A stretch of DNA of 64,000 bases from contig NC_060019.1 in the NCBI RefSeq assembly GCF_021134715.1, forward strand, positions 8,742,001-8,806,000. The letters are read 5' to 3'. The position numbers and the translations under genes were made by a program. Source of the DNA: Daphnia pulex (Eukaryota; Arthropoda; Branchiopoda; Diplostraca; Daphniidae). Positions 14,918 through 28,065 of the stretch are shown here, in pieces (within the stretch, counting starts at the first letter, position 1; every line of letters begins with the position of its first letter). The notes under the pieces are model-generated. The model made no database searches. It worked only from the letters and a program-made list of their open reading frames with translations, and was not told the DNA's origin.

Positions 14918-17900
14918 TCTGAAATAGCTAACTAAATCATTTGTATGTTGTGTCATAGTGAAAGGCGTGAGGAATTCAAATTTAGCTGCTGCTTGCTGTC
15001 TGCAAGGAAGCAATCCAATTGGCTGTCGCTAGGTGGCTTGAGCGTCTTCGGCCATTTTGTTCCTTGACGAATGAGAAGTGGGATGCTGTCGTGACGTTTC
15101 CCATGATGAAAATGTAAAGGTATTTTTTGTTAATTTCTTAGGGTTACTTAATGTTAAATTTCGATGTGTAAATTGACAGGTGATTTAATACCACTTTGTT
15201 AAGCAATCTAACTCGGAAGCCTGTCCATTTTGCCGAAATGTCGTGCCTCGTGCGTCTTGCTGCCTGCACCCAGTCGTATGTCTCGTGCCATGCAAAAGCA
15301 AAAGTAATTATTTTTATCTAATTTCCTACTAAAGTACTTTGTTAATATGACTAGAGATCAATTTGCAATTTGATGCCAACTATGACTTCCTTTGTAAAAT
15401 TTGAGATATCGGAGAGATCTGTTGGACTGCGTAGCTTTGTCTTACTCCTGGTATTCTTTTGCCATGAAGAGTCCTGTGTAATTGTGCACACACTGTCTTT
15501 CCCCGATGGTAATTTTTAAATTTTCTTGAACAGGTCCGCTGTTGGTTACCTTGTTGCAGCCAGGTGGTGAAAGATGTGATGGAGACTAATTGAACTGTTG
15601 TATGCAGCGTGTGGTTCCAGTGTTATCCAGAAGTAGCTGTGCTGGCGGTATCCTGAACTAGCCTGAAGTTGCCAGTGATATCTGGGTCGCTGACTTTAAA
15701 TATTTTTTCTGTTTGCATTTGTGTATTTCTCTCTGCCAATGCTATCCTGTGTTTGAAATCTTTTCTCATTCGTGTTTTTTTGCTCTACCAGTGATTTCCT
15801 GTGTTGCAGTCTTGAAATGGTTCCATTGTCGTCTTTGGCGTTTTTATTGTGCAGTATACGATTGAGGCAACCTGATCTATGTCAGGTTTGACTCAGTCGA
15901 CAACTGCTAGATTAAATTCCGGCTTTCTGCACCAACAAAATAATAACGGCACATGTTATTATCGCGGTTGGGAAAGTCACAGGCCCCCCCCTCCCTGGGG
16001 GCCATAAAATATACATGTGGTTATGTTTGTAAAAAATAAAATAATAAAATATATATTAAAAACAATTGTTCTTTTCTAAATAAAAAAACAAGGGATAATC
16101 GGACATCGCCAATTTTTATCGAAAAAGACTTAGTAAATAAATAATATGGTGGTTGTTTTTATAAAGCGGAAAAAAATAATAAAAATTTGGACAGGATATT
16201 TTATTGATTTATATATAAATATTGCAATAACGTTTAATTATTGTATGCATGTCAAAAAGAACAAATATTGAATTTGATTTCATATTTTATTGTAAGCAGT
16301 ATTATGGTCATATGTAGAGCAACGAGTTAAGATGGTTATATAAATGAGGTAGAGTTAATCGCGAATCATAAAGGAGAATTTCAGAATTACTTCGTGGTCA
16401 AACTAATCTTTCTCCAAAATTACATCAGATCATTTCATTGCTATTTCCCGTTCGACCGGACGAATAACCAACGGCGGAAACAGTTTACTTAGGGAAAAGG
16501 GAGAACATGCATGCATTTTTAATTTGTCTAAATCTAATAATGTATCAGTTTTCAATTTCTGCAACCTCATTTCAATTTCTGCAACCTCATCTCAGTTTCA
16601 CCAATGGATCAAGTCGATGGAACGGCAGCGAACGATTAAACTGAACGAGAACGAAAAAATTTGTTTCAAGCCAATAATTAAATGAAATTACCCATAAAGC
16701 ATTACCTTAAGGAGTGTACAGGTGGCAAGAGACGACGACACATCGACAAAAGGCAGCCGATAAAACATGCCCAACAGCCACCAGGCAACACCGACTATTT
16801 TGCACAACAGCTCAACAAAAAAACATCAACATGGGCAAATAACACATTGAAGTATGATGTTGGACTGAATGTCTGCACAAGCTCCATTTCAAGATATCTC
16901 AACTGAAAAATGACTGCAAAACCACTGCTCACACCATGAACACTGCATCAACACCATTAGCAGCTCCAACATCACTTTAACCAAGAAATCCTACAAATCA
17001 AAGGAAAACACCAATTACATTTTCAAATACAAGAAAGGGCAAATTTCTGTTTTATAAAAAAATACAGTTCTATTGAGCAAATCTTTTCACGAAAGCTCTT
17101 ATATAGAAACACAATTTGTTGTAAAACGCCATCTAAATCAAGAATTCAATGTCTAACCCAATTTCTCACAAAAACACATGTGTAGCACATACTTTTCACG
17201 TAGACTCACATTTAGGCAAAATGCTAACCCACTCAAGTTTTCTAACAAGTTAAGTGAACGTCTGCAAAAGCTCTTGGCATAACTCAACTGGAAATTGAAA
17301 CAATTTGCAAAACAAAACGCAATGAAGCGCAGACTTTACTACTCAATAGTTAATAGAATAATAAAACTCAATAACTACTTGAAACAAAGTCACAACATTT
17401 TAATTCAGAAAAAAGTCTTTATTAAAAATTAAGACAAAATAATTACTTTTTACTGTTATGCATGGAACGAAACGTGCAACATGCAGCAAGAGACGACATT
17501 GTGGAAAAGTACAGCAGGCCACATGCAATTGCCAATTATGAATTAAAGGCAATGTTACACAACGAACCCCACAAACAAATTACGTTTAATTACATAAGAA
17601 TAAAAAATGGAATTACCATGTCTAAGATCAGAAATGTCACGTAAGAAAGTACCCAGCAATGATTAAATTCAAGCTTCTCGGACAGCGTCTCGACAGCAAA
17701 AGAAAGAACGTTTTGTCTGTCATCTCAGCACTTTGACAGTTTGATGACCGACCCCCTACATTACCAACAAACGAGAGCTGAATAGTTCAATCCCTAAACA
17801 CACTGATATTTAGCCACCTAGTGACAACCCTTAGCAACCACGGACGACTAGAGTCGGACGGAAAATAAAATATTCGTCATCTCCGTGAAATACATTTAGT

Positions 17901-17959
17901 ACAGTACATTAAAAAAAGCAATTATCAAAAAATTAACAAGTGAGCTTTCTTTGTGGAAT
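14918..17959 (-). repeat. Right arm of the long inverted repeat
   Basis: Reverse-complement partner of 9990-13007. The inner part (about 14960-17310) is nearly identical to the left arm; beyond about 17310 identity drops. A segment around 17430-17640 is longer than its left counterpart and also resembles, weakly and in direct orientation, the left-arm module at about 12560-12790, so the arm contains an internal diverged duplication. Confidence 0.85.
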
Positions 17960-18310
17960 CCCATTTTCTTTCTTACGACAACCTAGCGCTTCGGACGGGA
18001 ACTAACGATTTTTGTGTTTCGAACAACAGAGATGGGGATAATTTCGAATTTCAGAAAATGGAAACATACAAACGGCAACGCCACAGTTTAAATATGGCGT
18101 TATTTTTACTCTTTGCGACAGCATTGGTTTGATTACTCACATACATTATTAATTTATTCATATCGTATTTAGTTTAATTAGAATTTCAAAACTTTCGTTT
18201 TTACAGATTTCCGATATCATTATCTTTATTAAATACAGTGGTTTATTTTAAAATGATTAATGGCCGACTGGCCGTTTTAGTATTTTACCTAATATGTGCA
18301 GTGCATATAT
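17960..18310. other. 3' flank of the first SR-B gene
   Basis: Short AT-rich interval between the element and the SR-B stop codon. Its right end is probably 3' UTR of the minus-strand gene. Confidence 0.5.
18225..18230 (-). other. Candidate polyadenylation signal for first SR-B gene
   Basis: TTTATT on the plus strand reads AATAAA on the minus strand, about 80 nt past the stop codon at 18311. Distance and sequence fit a poly(A) signal. Confidence 0.55.
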
Positions 18311-20386
18311 CTATTGAATTTGATCATTTTCACGTTCGATCGATTCCGTATCGTTATGCTCGCTTTTATCTTGCTCTGCTGTTGCTTCGGTTTTTGGTTG
18401 TTTTCTGTTCATCTTTGCATATTTGATTCCACTTTTGGCGACCAAAACCATACATCCCCCGAAAAGCAAGAAAAAACAAAAAGATCCAATGTACGGTCCT
18501 ATCAAGGTGAAATGGATCAAGCCCAGCAAGTGGTCGGATAAATCGGCGCTTACACCGAACCAGATGACTGGCATGTAGACTTCTCTGACGTTTTCGACAA
18601 TTCTAATAGATTTTTTTTAAGAAAGAAAATGAATAAGCCAAGTGTGGTTTCAATAGAAATTATCAACAACTTAGTACTTACTTGATGCCTTTAATAGACT
18701 GCAGCAGAATGTTGATTTGGAAACGTGCCGCTACCTGTAACGGAACTGATGTGCGCTGCAATAAAATAAGAAATGTTAAGAAAGCTACTTCAAACATTTT
18801 CTCTAGCCAGTTCAAACATTATTGCACTACCGGTTCTAGATCAACGTGGAACTCGTGTAAATCAATTTGGGGGTTCAATCCTTCCACTTGCTCTTGGAAG
18901 AAAGGGTCGGCCAAGAAATAGTGAGGAAAGGAGACAAAGGCAGGAGCTCCGAAACGGCATGTTGACGAATTTGTGACTCCCGAAGGATTGCAGACTCCGC
19001 CAGAACAGAAGCACCAATTGTCGGGATTTTCCTCGGCGCTAGCAAACATATTTTTTGTTCCAGCAAATCGATAAAACGTCACACCACTTTTGCTGACATC
19101 TTTCGTGTAGTCTAACGTAACGGATCTGAGAGTAAATCAAAATAATATTATTCGGATAATTCGATTTTTAAAATCGATGCTTACCTGCAAAGATCAGAAG
19201 AATACATGGATATGCTAGTTCGTTCTCTTCTGGGTGGCCATCCTTCGCCGAAAGATCCGTTGACGTACCCGCAATATGATTCGTAATACCTTTAAACGGT
19301 GTAAACATTAATATTTACAGGTCGACATTTGCAATGGTTGTTAGTAAACATCTATACTCGGTTTTAGAGTTGTAATTCCACATGTCCATGACATCGAGTT
19401 TACTGATGTCATCCACACCAGTGAATATATTGAATGTTCCATCAAATTTTTCGGATCCGTTACGCTGTAAATTGAGAAAGAAAATATTGCAATAAAATAT
19501 GAGCCAGACCCCGAAAATGCCAACAACTTACCCCATAGAACCATCCAAACTTGTCATAGCCCTGAGGGATATCAAGATATCCTGGCGGTATTAACTGAGC
19601 GAAATCTAACAAGGGATCAGAATAGCCGGCAAAAAGGAGTTCGTCCACCGTTTTCGTAATAAAGACTTCAGTATTGGTCGCTTTTACGAAAGCATTGAAC
19701 CCTGTTTTGATGAACGGCGGAGAAAATCTTATCGTGTACGCCGCACTCTATCAAATATTCAACCGATTTAAAAAAAAAAAAAAAAAACAGCTTAAATTTT
19801 TTGAATTCTGAAAGTACCAAAAGTGGGACGTTGAGGGTGGTAATTGGGTCGTCTAAAGACCCGTTGCTCATTTCTTCCACGTACTGCCAATATCTCTTCT
19901 GCTGGAATTGGATGGTGTAATTATGATCCAATCTTGTCACATTGACGCGCTCATGCACTTCCCTTCAATAAAAATTTGCCATTTTTTAAGAGTTGTTAAA
20001 ATGCTATGAACCGCAACTTTAATTGAAAAAATTACGTGTAAGTAAAAGGGCCTATTTCTTGGACGATAGGCTTCGTCGTATTGTCTCTGAGAACATCTTC
20101 GCTGTTGGTAACGTTGTACAAGTAGAATCGGATATACATCGGAACGGGTGAAGTTTCCCAGAATTTGTACATAATAGTACCCGGTGTGAGCCTCAATTGC
20201 TGTCGCGTACCGTGGGAAATACAAATAGTTTTATTTAATCAACATTTGCCAGATTTTATATTATATAACAGAACATACCTGGTCGATTATGAAACTAACG
20301 AGGAAAGGTAGACCAACTGCAAAAGTCACTCCAATGATGGCACCCGTTAGACCTGTGATACCCCAAAAAACGGGACTACGACCCAT
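18311..20386 (-). CDS. CD36/scavenger receptor class B protein (copy A)
   Basis: Two-pass membrane receptor or lipid transporter of the CD36/SR-B/LIMP-2 family, which binds lipids, lipoproteins or apoptotic cells. Nine exons on the minus strand (20279-20386, 20036-20199, 19818-19962, 19532-19747, 19358-19464, 19185-19289, 18831-19125, 18682-18755, 18311-18602) give 501 residues, normal for the family. The N-terminal membrane segment is about residues 7-32 and the C-terminal one about 437-460. The ectodomain shows DKFGWFYG, FTGVDDI, the cysteine-rich NWCFCSGGVCNP segment and STCRFGAP. Several N-x-S/T sites are present. The cytoplasmic tail is acidic and lacks an obvious di-leucine lysosomal signal, so plasma-membrane location is likely but inferred. 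Which arthropod SR-B subgroup it belongs to cannot be decided without a tree. Confidence 0.95.
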
Positions 20387-22474
20387 TTTGCACAAATTTT
20401 GTATTGCGCTTTCTTCTTTTTAAGGGACTAAAATCAATAAAGTGATGCCGAGACTCGTTTTCGAACTAATGGAATAGCAGCCTACTTTTATCTGTCTCTT
20501 ATACTCACGGTCAGCGATGTAGCTACACACAACAAATGGGTTTATCGAACTGGGCCTGCAAACAAAAGGAAAATCCCAAAGGTGGTATCCTTGCTACTAT
20601 TAATAAACACATCGGCTATCAAAGATAAGTAAGGAGGTCGTATCGAAATGTCTAAATCGTGAAAAAATCAAGTCCAAAGTCAAAAGATGATATAATCTCC
20701 TAAAACACAAGGCTTACCATGTCTGGGCTTAAAATCTGATTAAAAAAACCAACAATCAATCATGTCAAGTAGCGTTCAAAGGTACACCTGAGTGTTGCAT
20801 GTGTTGCTGGGCTGGTGGAAATAATAAGAAAAATAATTAAGAAAATTTAATCTATGATTTTTTACTGGCAGTTGCCAAACCCAATGCTTAAATACTTATC
20901 ACGATGGCAAACAGGAAAAGTCAATTGTAACGCAATGATCGAAACCTGGAAAAGATTTAAAAAAATAGTCTATTCATTTCAAGGATTCGACGCTAAACTA
21001 CCAAGAAAATCTGTCGGAAACATCGGCTGTCTCTAAGCCGCTCTAGAGCGACTTTGCATTCCTTCAAAAGATTACTATGTCTCGATTGTGAAACGGTCAC
21101 ATTTATCACGTCAAAGTTGGAATTTGGATGCGGCTTGAAACCAGTTCTCTTCCTTCTTCTATATCACGTGTTATCGTTCATCTGGGAAGTAAAGCAAATT
21201 AAGTGATGAAAAATCTCGCCAAAAATAGTAACTGGGCTGTCACAAAGTCGATCGTGATACATTTCTTGATAGCATTACTGAATAATCAAGTCCATACCAG
21301 ACAAGCGTCGAAAATGTGACAGCAAAGCTATAAATAATGTTAACGAACGCAGCGGTGATTGTTGTAACAGACAAATTTTCAAAAGAATAAAAAAAAACTT
21401 AGCATCTATTATTGCAATCGCATCGCAACATGTATACATACTTGCGCAGCGATGTTCTTTCCCGAAAATCTCGACAGCTACAAGTTAATTGGGAAAGAAA
21501 GCAATGATAGCTTAATAATTTTCGTAGTCCAGGGAATGGCACCAAGAAGTTTCCGATTACACTTTACTCAGCAGAAAAAATCCTCAACACAAGATAGTAA
21601 AAGTTAAGGCAAAGGCCAACCCTATCTTAAGTTTTCCTTTTTCTTTCACCAGTTTCAGGCCAACTTTGTCCATCACGGGAAGCGCTTATTCATCCTGACA
21701 TAAACATAGCACCGCAGCTCCTATAAACTCCCAAGTAGAAACAAAAAGGAGAAATGTAAGTTTGTTGATATTGAAATAAGATCGGTGCGACGAAGAGTTT
21801 TTAAACTTCCCTGATGACTAGACGCATCTCACGTATACACAGATACCGTTTTGTATTATATTACAATGAGCAGTTTGTCAGTGTGTGACAGTCAAGTCAA
21901 GGCACTCTCTATTGATGTTTTCGATACACTAGATAGATGTAACCCCATAGAACAACAAAAGGAAGAAGCGAAAAAAAGGGAGGGTTTAAGAGAGAGGGGA
22001 CTTGAAAATACATCACAATAAATTGGCGTTGATTGCCCCTCTAAAACGACGTTGGAAATCACAACTATCAATTGTAACGAGTTTGGTGACTAGCTGACGT
22101 AAGCCAACCATCTACAAATAAGCACATCTTGATGTTTTCACGGTCAGCGAGTCGCTTGACCAAGGCGATTTCATCAACAATATAAACACATGCGGCGATT
22201 AATAGGCACCTACAATATCATCGTTAAAACAAAAAGGCACAAAAACTTATACGTATTGCATTAAATTCTTAATAGTAGTGGTCAGTATAGAATCAACGTA
22301 ATGGAAATAGTAAGACACATGGATGCGCAACAGATGATCACTTGAATATTTGGAATTCATATAAATTTTTTCTTTACCTACTTTGCCGAGTACAAAATCA
22401 AATACGATTTGGGAGAAAGAAGTGGGAGGACGACGACGACGCTGAACTCAACAACAGCTGAACGACGAGCCTTT
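20387..22474. other. Intergenic region between SR-B copies
   Basis: AT-rich DNA that must contain the promoter and 5' UTR of copy A and the 3' UTR of copy B. I found no supportable coding exon, RNA gene or repeat. Confidence 0.5.
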
Positions 22475-24528
22475 TCAAGAGTCAATCATGTCGCTTTCTT
22501 TGCTGGCGGGATCGGCCGAAGCGATGGCGTGAGTCCGCGATCTCCTCTTGACAAGGAACACACCTGAGACGGCCACGGCCACCAGACTGAGGCAGAGGAA
22601 GCCGAAAAACGCGGCCGTGCCGAAAACTGGCACCCGGTTGGCCAAGTTGATCCAAACGCCCAGATCCGGTGTCAAATCGGCACTCAATTCAAACCAGACA
22701 AGAGGGAGGAACATCCGGTTGAGATTCCTCACGGCACTGTAGCAATGACACATTTATTAATGCGCCACCAAGTTAGTTGTTCAATTTAACATTTCAACTT
22801 ACTCTATGTCAATATCGGGTTCAATGAGAATATTGATTTGCAAGCGAGCCCTGACTGACGTTGGCACTGCCATTTCCTGTCACAAAAATTGTTGAATGAA
22901 ACATCAAATTTACAATGAAACACTCAATAAACTCACTGGTTCCAAATCAATGTAGAACTGATGGAGATCCTTCTCAGGTCTTAATCCGTCCACTTGGTCG
23001 ATGTAATAAGGATCAGCCAGGTAAAAGTGGGGGTAAGAGGTGAAAACGGGTGCACCGAAACGACAAGTGGATGAGTTTCCTATTCCGGAAGGATTACAAG
23101 CACCTCCCGAGCAGAAACACCAATTATCCGGATGGACCGTGGCATTGGCAAAGACTTTCTCTGTGGCAGTATAGCGATACGCGGGCACGCCTGCATCAAT
23201 GACTTCCTTTTCGTAGTCTAATGTCACGGATCTGAACAGGAAATGATGTTATTAACTTCAAACCACAAACCGCAGTCTACTGAGTAAATGAAACACAAAC
23301 CTGCAGATGTCGGTGACGTACATGGAGATGCTTGTTTTATTACGACGAGGAGCCCAAGCCTCACCAAAAGATCCATTGACCATTCCACAATAAGATTCAT
23401 AAAAGCTTTGCAGACAAAAGAAATGTTAGAAACTTAGAAAAAATTCCCAATAAGGATTTATGAAGTATACTTGGTATGTGATGAGTAGTTCCACAAATCC
23501 ATCTCGCCCACTTTGCTAATGTGATCTGCTCCGGTAAAAACATTGAACACTCCGTCGAACGATTCGGAATTGTTGCGCTACCAGAGGGAAAATACTGTCA
23601 GTACAAAATCAAATAATAAGGCAAACAGCTTCATACCTGGTAAAACCAACCGAATTTATCGAAAGGAGGGAAAGTGCCGGGCGGTAAACGTTTGCCAAGT
23701 TCGAGAAGGGGATCAGCGTATCCTTCAAAAATCAATTCAGAAGCATTCTTTGTCACAAAGAGCTGGCTACCGAGCAATCTGACAATTCGGTTGAATCCAA
23801 CTTTATACCAGAGCGGCTGAAAACGGAGAGTATAAGTGGCTCCCTGGATTAAAAGGATAAAATTAATGAGAATTAGACAAAACCCCAATCTCTTCAAAGT
23901 GCTAAAAAGACAGTTCATTTAATTACCACTAATGGAACGTTGAGAGTCGTAATATTATCGGCAAGAGTTCCGTTGCTGAGTTCTTCGACGAAATGCCAGA
24001 CTCGACGTTGCTGATAAGTCATCGTGTAGTTGTCATGAGGTTGGATGTTGACTCGATGGTGCGATTCTCTACATGTGTAATCAGAACCAACCACAGACGT
24101 TATCTACTGGCGCTCTCAAACATATTTATGGAAGCGGATATCTCGAGGGAGCGAGAAAAATGTTTTACTTGAATGTGTAAGGTCCACACTGTTGAAGAAC
24201 AGGTTTCGCCTGATTGTTTTGGAGAATCTCTTCACTGTTGGTTATATTGAAGAAATACAATTTGATGTACATATCGATTGGAGGTTCTTCCCACATTTTG
24301 TATGTGAACGTCCCCTTTTGTAGTGACAATTCCTGAGCAAAAAAATAAATAAATAAATAAAAGAAATTCAATAAGCAAAAATAGAAATGAAAAACTGGAT
24401 AGGACTAGAATACTCACATAATTGAGGATGGCGTGGTAGAGTAAGGGAAACGTGAGGGCCAGAATGGCGCAAACGACGGCGGTCACCAATCCCGAAATGG
24501 CGCAACAGCGCGGCCAGCTTCGTCCCAT
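22475..24528 (-). CDS. CD36/scavenger receptor class B protein (copy B)
   Basis: Same family and topology as its downstream neighbour. Nine exons (24418-24528, 24169-24332, 23927-24068, 23637-23843, 23471-23577, 23301-23405, 22937-23231, 22803-22876, 22475-22736) encode 488 residues from the ATG at 24528. It has an N-terminal membrane segment, FDKFGWFY, FTGADHI, a CFCSGGACNPSG cysteine cluster, STCRFGAP, a C-terminal membrane segment and a short basic-then-acidic tail (VKRRSR...DMIDS). Exons 2 and 5-8 have the same lengths as in copy A (164, 107, 105, 295 and 74 nt) and the same phases, so the pair arose by tandem duplication and then diverged in sequence. The ATG-containing exon has a good splice acceptor at 24539/24540 that keeps frame upstream, so a longer isoform is likely (see 28066-28219). 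Confidence 0.95.
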
Positions 24529-24539
24529 CCTCCGTCGAC

Positions 24540-27500
24540 CTGATGAGCCAAAGATGACGAAAAAGAAATAAAGAAGAGACTCTTATGAACAAAAATCAGT
24601 TTCATCCAATAATTTGTCTCGTCTCCGGTCTCTGAGTCACGACTGCGCCTCTGGTGACAACCGCCCAAGTCCTAGGGGCTAAGCGCCAGTACTTTAGCAC
24701 TGATCGCTTCAAGAGCGACTGGGTTACAAATTCTTACAGACCCGGATCCCAATCAAATCTAGCGGATACTCGCGTTCCAAAGTTCACTCGAACTCCCAAC
24801 TAAAACTAAACTAAAAAAAAAAAAAAAAATCTCCTTAATCCTTTATTTTTTCTTTTGAAATTTTTCTGTCTTTGGTTTCTTTCAAAACAGTTTAATACGA
24901 CCGCACGAGATTCGAGAGGGAGAGAGTGACAGGCGATACTACATACCAGTGATCCAATTCCCGTCACGGCCTCGTCTCCTTTTACGTGAATTTCGGCGGC
25001 CTGTTTTCTAAACGAGTTTCAATGGGCATAACAGAGCTTCAAGCTAAATGAAAAGAAACTCATCTTTTTAGAAAAGAAAAATCCAACAAAAACTAGATAT
25101 CTGCATCATTATGCTTTCTAAAATTACACCGTTAGCAAACCAGTTCCCAATCTTACATCAATTCGCTTGTTTTCCCTCATTTAAATTTAAGTTCAAGGTT
25201 TTTTCCACCGTTATAATCAGTGAATTCGACCAACTAGATTAAAACGATTCGATCAATAGGACGGGTCAATGTCTTCCAAAAATCCTCCTCGAATTTCGAG
25301 AAATCGCCAAAAAGATATCGATATTTGATAACAACAAGAACACACCCCTTGCAGCTTCTTGCAAGAAGTAAATCAATAAATGGATTTCCTAAAAAGTGAA
25401 ATGCAAGAAAATAATGAGTCATTTCACGTTTAGGTTGAATTCACATTAACATTGACATCACTAAATGTGATGTCAAGGACGACTAAAGATTTCGACAACC
25501 AAAAAAACACAGGCAAAATGGCAGAGCTATTAAAAAACAACGATAATTCTAACATGGGATGTGCAGTCTCAAGGGGGGAAAACCCCAACAACAACCTTCA
25601 CGTAGAAATACGCATTCTAATAAATGCTGAGTGTGCATCCGTAAACGTTGTGTAACAAACGAAAGTTTGACACCGGATATTTTTAAATGAATACAGGTGC
25701 GGCCGTAGGCTTAAAAAAAAATTCGGGATTCCCAAAGATAAAAAAAACTTCGTTAGTTATACGAGATGAAAAGCCAACGGCCAAGTGTAATCATTCACTT
25801 CAAGGACGCAACGTTTAAAGCAACTAAACCAGGATGTTTCACTTGATGGTAACGAAATGCACAAACGCATCTCTCTGAATCCGTCAGTATTCAACATATT
25901 GTTGCATAAAAACCCAATCGATCATGAAGCACCACATCCGACCGCGAACTTGAAATGTGAAAGTCAATTGAACTTATTTATTTCAGTGAAACGACAACAA
26001 TAACTAGAATGGACCCAACCAAACAACCTGAAACAACATTGGAAACCACTGGGTTTTTATGCTTTGCTAAGCGCTAAGTATTTCAAGGCCGGAATTGGCC
26101 GTCCTCATTTTATTTACTGGGAAGTAAAAGTAAAAGGCTGATGGAAAATCAAAACTGACCCAGGTCAGGAATAGAAAGAAAAATAGGAGATGGCACAAAT
26201 GTCAAAAGGGGCTTACCGCGATGGACTAGGGAATTGTAACGGAACAAATTTTTTTTCTTCTCTCAAATTGCGACAAGTGAAAGATGGAAAGAACAAGAAC
26301 GAGTGACCACAGAGAAAAAGAAGCACCAGAGACTGTTTTTCAACTGAACTAATTATGAACTTTGTGGCGAGTTTTAGTCACTGGTCGCTATCGAAACAGG
26401 AAGACAACAGAAAGCAAAGCTGCGCCAACAACCCCATTGAAACACCCCCCTACGACTCTCCGATAGATGAGATGCCTCGTCGATGATCTCAGAATAACAC
26501 CGCTCGAATTTCTATTTATTAGTGAATCTTATCAGTTTAATGACGAAGATGTTAGCTTTTGTTTTACTTTCCTTTCTTGTCAAGACTTTGGATGTTGGGC
26601 GACAAGGGACCGGACTACAATGAGCCATCCCATTTAAGGATCCGGAATGAACGAAATAGAGTCACCCATCCCGACCTTACGCACATCTCAATTTCCAGAT
26701 AAAAAGCAAATTGGGTATTGTAATTGTTTATGATTCTAATTCACAAGCAAAAAATGGCGCATTTCGTTTGGAGGATCACGAATCAACTGCTAAATAAACA
26801 AAAATTTCCCCGCATTCAAAGATATGTTCCACAATTCTTCCCTTTCACATTCTCTTTTCTCTTTTTAAAAATTGGAAAATTTAATATAAATCTTTGGGGG
26901 ACTATCAAACATTGAATAAACGTTTCAAAAATCAGGTTTTTTTGCACTATCACAAAACATGACTTTTCAAATGGTATTTATTTGCGTTCCAACTAGTAAT
27001 ATCCATCAATCACCCCTGAGCGACAATGCGCTCCCAACTCAATTTGAAATATATACGTACTACACTTTTTTCTTAACCCCATCTCACGCAAACAAAAACC
27101 GAAAACAAAGCGAGGGTGAAAGAAAATGTACACACGATTCGGTACACGTTGACTCAGCTACATTCGCGGTAGCTTAAAGATAAAGAATGCATTTACAGAT
27201 ATTTTAATTTATACTTGACTTGGAATTAACGAGGGACAGGGAGAGTAAATTAAAAATAAAATAAAATAAATTAAAAATAATGATACTAGTCACCAAACAA
27301 GAAAACAATCCACAGAATGCCACCGGCAATTATTTTTGGAACCACACCCATCTCCTCTTTAAAGGAAATGTAGCGTTTCATTCCGAAAAATACGTGTTTT
27401 CATGTAAAGTAAGTAAAAATCTGCAAGGACATTAATTTGCATCCCATGGATGTAAATTAATAAGCTAGTTTAAATCGGTTTAATTTAAATTTATAAATCT

Positions 27501-28065
27501 TATCATGGAGACAAATTGAATGGCCCAATTTGAATTTCACTGCTTTTTTTGGCTCTGCATATTTCACAATAGAGCATTTTTGATGTCTAGAACAAACGAG
27601 TTTTGTTCAAGCGTAACACTTTCACTGACCGTATGATGATTTCGAGAAGTTGAAAAAATCATATTACTATTTGCCGTTGGTAAAAGTCTTGAATTTAAAC
27701 GACATCTTTAAGAAATTCGGTGAACCATAAAAGTAGCCTAGTCTAGATTCAATCATTTCAAATAATAGGATCGAGGACAGAAGAAGATCGAGGGTCGTTC
27801 GCCTTGGCATAAATGGATCCCAATATGGGAATCAAAATCAGATAATTATAACAAAAAATGTCTGATGTCACTCTCGAAGTGCACAGACAGTCCAAAATTG
27901 TGCGTCCATCAAAGCTCAGGTTCAGGTTTCAATTTCGATCTGTAAACCTGAGTCCTTACAATTAAGGAGATAAGAAAGCGCGCGATTTTGAAAGTAAAAG
28001 AACTCGATCGAATTAAAAAAACTAAGCTACTACGTTTCGAGTAAATGTTAGAAAATGATAGTCAC
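24540..28065. other. Probable 5' intron of SR-B copy B
   Basis: AT-rich DNA without a supportable gene. It would be a 3.5-kb intron if the upstream exon at 28066 is spliced to the acceptor at 24539/24540; otherwise it is promoter-proximal intergenic DNA. Confidence 0.45.

Larger units (their letters stand above)
9990..17959. mobile_element. 8-kb inverted-repeat (foldback-like) element
   Basis: The left side of this block reappears, reverse-complemented, on the right side. It opens with ATTCCACCAAGAAAGCTCAC and closes with the complement (one mismatch), so the ends form a terminal inverted repeat. Arms are about 3.0 kb each (9990-13007 and 14918-17959) around a 1.9 kb spacer. I found no ORF over about 75 codons that looks like a transposase, so the element is probably non-autonomous or decayed. 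No target-site duplication is evident next to the ends. Known large-TIR and Foldback-type elements have this shape, but the superfamily cannot be named from the sequence alone. A simple inverted genomic duplication is the alternative; the terminal match with the internal MITE-like unit favours a transposon. Confidence 0.75.

Noticed and set aside
16682-16906. 74-codon frame present in identical form in both arms (also 10967-11191)
   Set aside because: It is duplicated only because the arms are; it has no recognised domain and nothing supports translation.
9990-17959. Polinton/Maverick-type element
   Set aside because: Large inverted-repeat size prompted the idea, but there is no polymerase, integrase, ATPase or protease frame and the element is too short.
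9668-18310. CRISPR array or tRNA cluster
   Set aside because: No regularly spaced direct repeats and no cloverleaf sequence were seen; repeats here are inverted and unique in spacing.
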